From: a virus | Length of the DNA stretch: 54,237 nt | IMG/VR virus record: IMGVR_UViG_3300046169_000074 | Location: 1-54,237 of that record | Direction: 5' to 3' (one strand) | Part shown: one piece after another, positions 53,549 through 54,237 of the stretch | How positions within the stretch are numbered: the first letter of the stretch is position 1 | Layout: every line of letters begins with the position of its first letter | Program-made: the position numbers and the translations under genes | The notes under the pieces: model-generated | The model's input: the letters and a program-made list of their open reading frames with translations, nothing else | The model's database searches: none | Told to the model about the DNA's origin: nothing

Positions 53549-54237
53549 ATGATTGATCCAGTAACTGGCTTTCTAGTAGGTAAGGGCCTTAAATTTATAG
53601 GTGGTCTATTTGGTAGACGTAAAGCTAGGCGTAAAGCTAGAGCGGCTGAAGCTCGTGAGGCTGAGCGTAGAAAAGAGATGGAAAGGTTGAAAGATGCTTA
53701 CTCCAATATAAGTACTACTAACCCATTTTTAAACATGCAGAACCAATTTATGGGTGCTAAAAATGTTTACGCTGACGCTGAGAATGTTATGGAAGACTTA
53801 ACGGTTAACCAACAGCAGGCTCAGTTTGAATCTCAACAATTTGCGCAAAGTCAAGCTAACATACTATCTAGCTTAAGACAATCAGCTGGTGGTAGCGGTA
53901 TAGCGTCTCTAGCTCAATCTTTAGCCCAGCAGGGTAGGTTGAGAGCTCAACAAGCTTCAGCTAGTATAGGTAGACAAGAGGCTGCTAATCAAAGGTTAGC
54001 GTCTCAAGAAGCTTCTAGACTTCAGGTTAGAGAGATGCAGGAAGGATCTAGATTGCAAGATATACAACTTAGAGAAGAGTCTAGAATACAAAATATGGAA
54101 AGGAAAGGTGAATTAATATCTAGGCAGCAACAGAGAGATCAAACTGGTACGCTATTAGGTATGGCACAGGGTGAAACCGCTATGGCTAGGCAGGAAAGAA
54201 TGGGTTACGAAAAACAAAGACAGCAGTATGAAACTGG
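53549..54237 (+). CDS. Internal/ejected virion protein, N-terminal part (3' partial)
   Basis: Open from the ATG at 53549 to the right edge (229 codons seen). A glycine-rich start (TGFLVGKGLKFIGGLFGRR), then a strongly basic helix (RKARRKARAAEA), then long Gln/Ala/Ser-rich coiled coil. This composition is typical of phage internal core or ejected proteins next to tail genes. Its C-terminus is outside the window. Confidence 0.7.
   Translation, partial: MIDPVTGFLVGKGLKFIGGLFGRRKARRKARAAEAREAERRKEMERLKDAYSNISTTNPFLNMQNQFMGAKNVYADAENVMEDLTVNQQQAQFESQQFAQSQANILSSLRQSAGGSGIASLAQSLAQQGRLRAQQASASIGRQEAANQRLASQEASRLQVREMQEGSRLQDIQLREESRIQNMERKGELISRQQQRDQTGTLLGMAQGETAMARQERMGYEKQRQQYET

Noticed and set aside
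1-54237. CRISPR array, integrase, transposase or insertion sequence
   Set aside because: No regularly spaced repeats, no tyrosine or serine recombinase motifs and no IS ends were seen on either strand.
54200-54237. Direct circular closure of the right end onto the left end
   Set aside because: No terminal overlap longer than a couple of bases exists and the two edge reading frames do not join in phase.

Overview
The window is most of the genome of a lytic, AT-rich tailed phage. Short-tail (podovirus-type) morphology is inferred: there is a TerL, a large portal, a capsid protein, two ring/adaptor-like proteins, a giant tail-nozzle ('muzzle') protein and fibres, but no tape-measure, sheath or integrase gene. 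The terminase and portal sizes and the muzzle N- and C-terminal motifs resemble crAss-like phages and marine Bacteroidota podoviruses. Genes mostly start without a Shine-Dalgarno site and lie in AT-rich DNA, so a marine Bacteroidota (flavobacterial) host is my best inference; it is not proven.

Layout. Bases 1-5750 (+) hold a long tail fibre with a self-cleaving S74 chaperone end, a membrane protein, an M15 endolysin, PhoH and a small basic protein, closed by a terminator. Bases 5900-25500 (-) form one long early/middle block. Its 5' (right) part is a dense string of micro-genes, many of 23-60 residues and several membrane peptides, interleaved with tRNA-like elements. Its 3' part carries DNA metabolism: ATP-dependent ligase, an HTH protein, a sigma factor, an ERF annealase plus RecB/RecE-like nuclease, ThyX, SSB, primase-helicase, a ThyA-fold enzyme, MazG-type proteins, a Holliday-junction-type nuclease and class I ribonucleotide reductase. 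Bases 25700-54237 (+) are the late block: small basic proteins, a GroEL/GroES pair, a holin, terminase, portal, scaffold, capsid, ring proteins, muzzle, an appendage protein and an internal protein cut off by the right edge.

Regulation. Seven copies of a strict two-block motif, ACGA-N8-AGATATTAT(A/T), lie on the minus strand just upstream of early genes, often with the ATG only 12 bases downstream. The phage encodes its own sigma-70-like factor, so these are candidate phage-specific promoters. Three copies of a 44-45 bp imperfect palindrome (GTGACA...TGTCAC) occur at 16.8, 24.8 and 25.65 kb. Rho-independent terminators follow the left + block, the capsid gene and two later + genes.

Most notable points: ThyX occurs together with a ThyA-fold enzyme carrying Asp at the Asn177 position, suggesting hydroxymethyl-pyrimidine synthesis. 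Chaperonin and co-chaperonin genes precede the head genes. The tRNA-like elements have good acceptor and T arms but lack normal anticodon arms. The early block is very dense in micro-proteins. No DNA polymerase or RNA polymerase is in the window. At least ten single-base frameshifts, most in homopolymers, break obviously conserved genes. I treat these as probable sequence errors and annotate the genes as joined.
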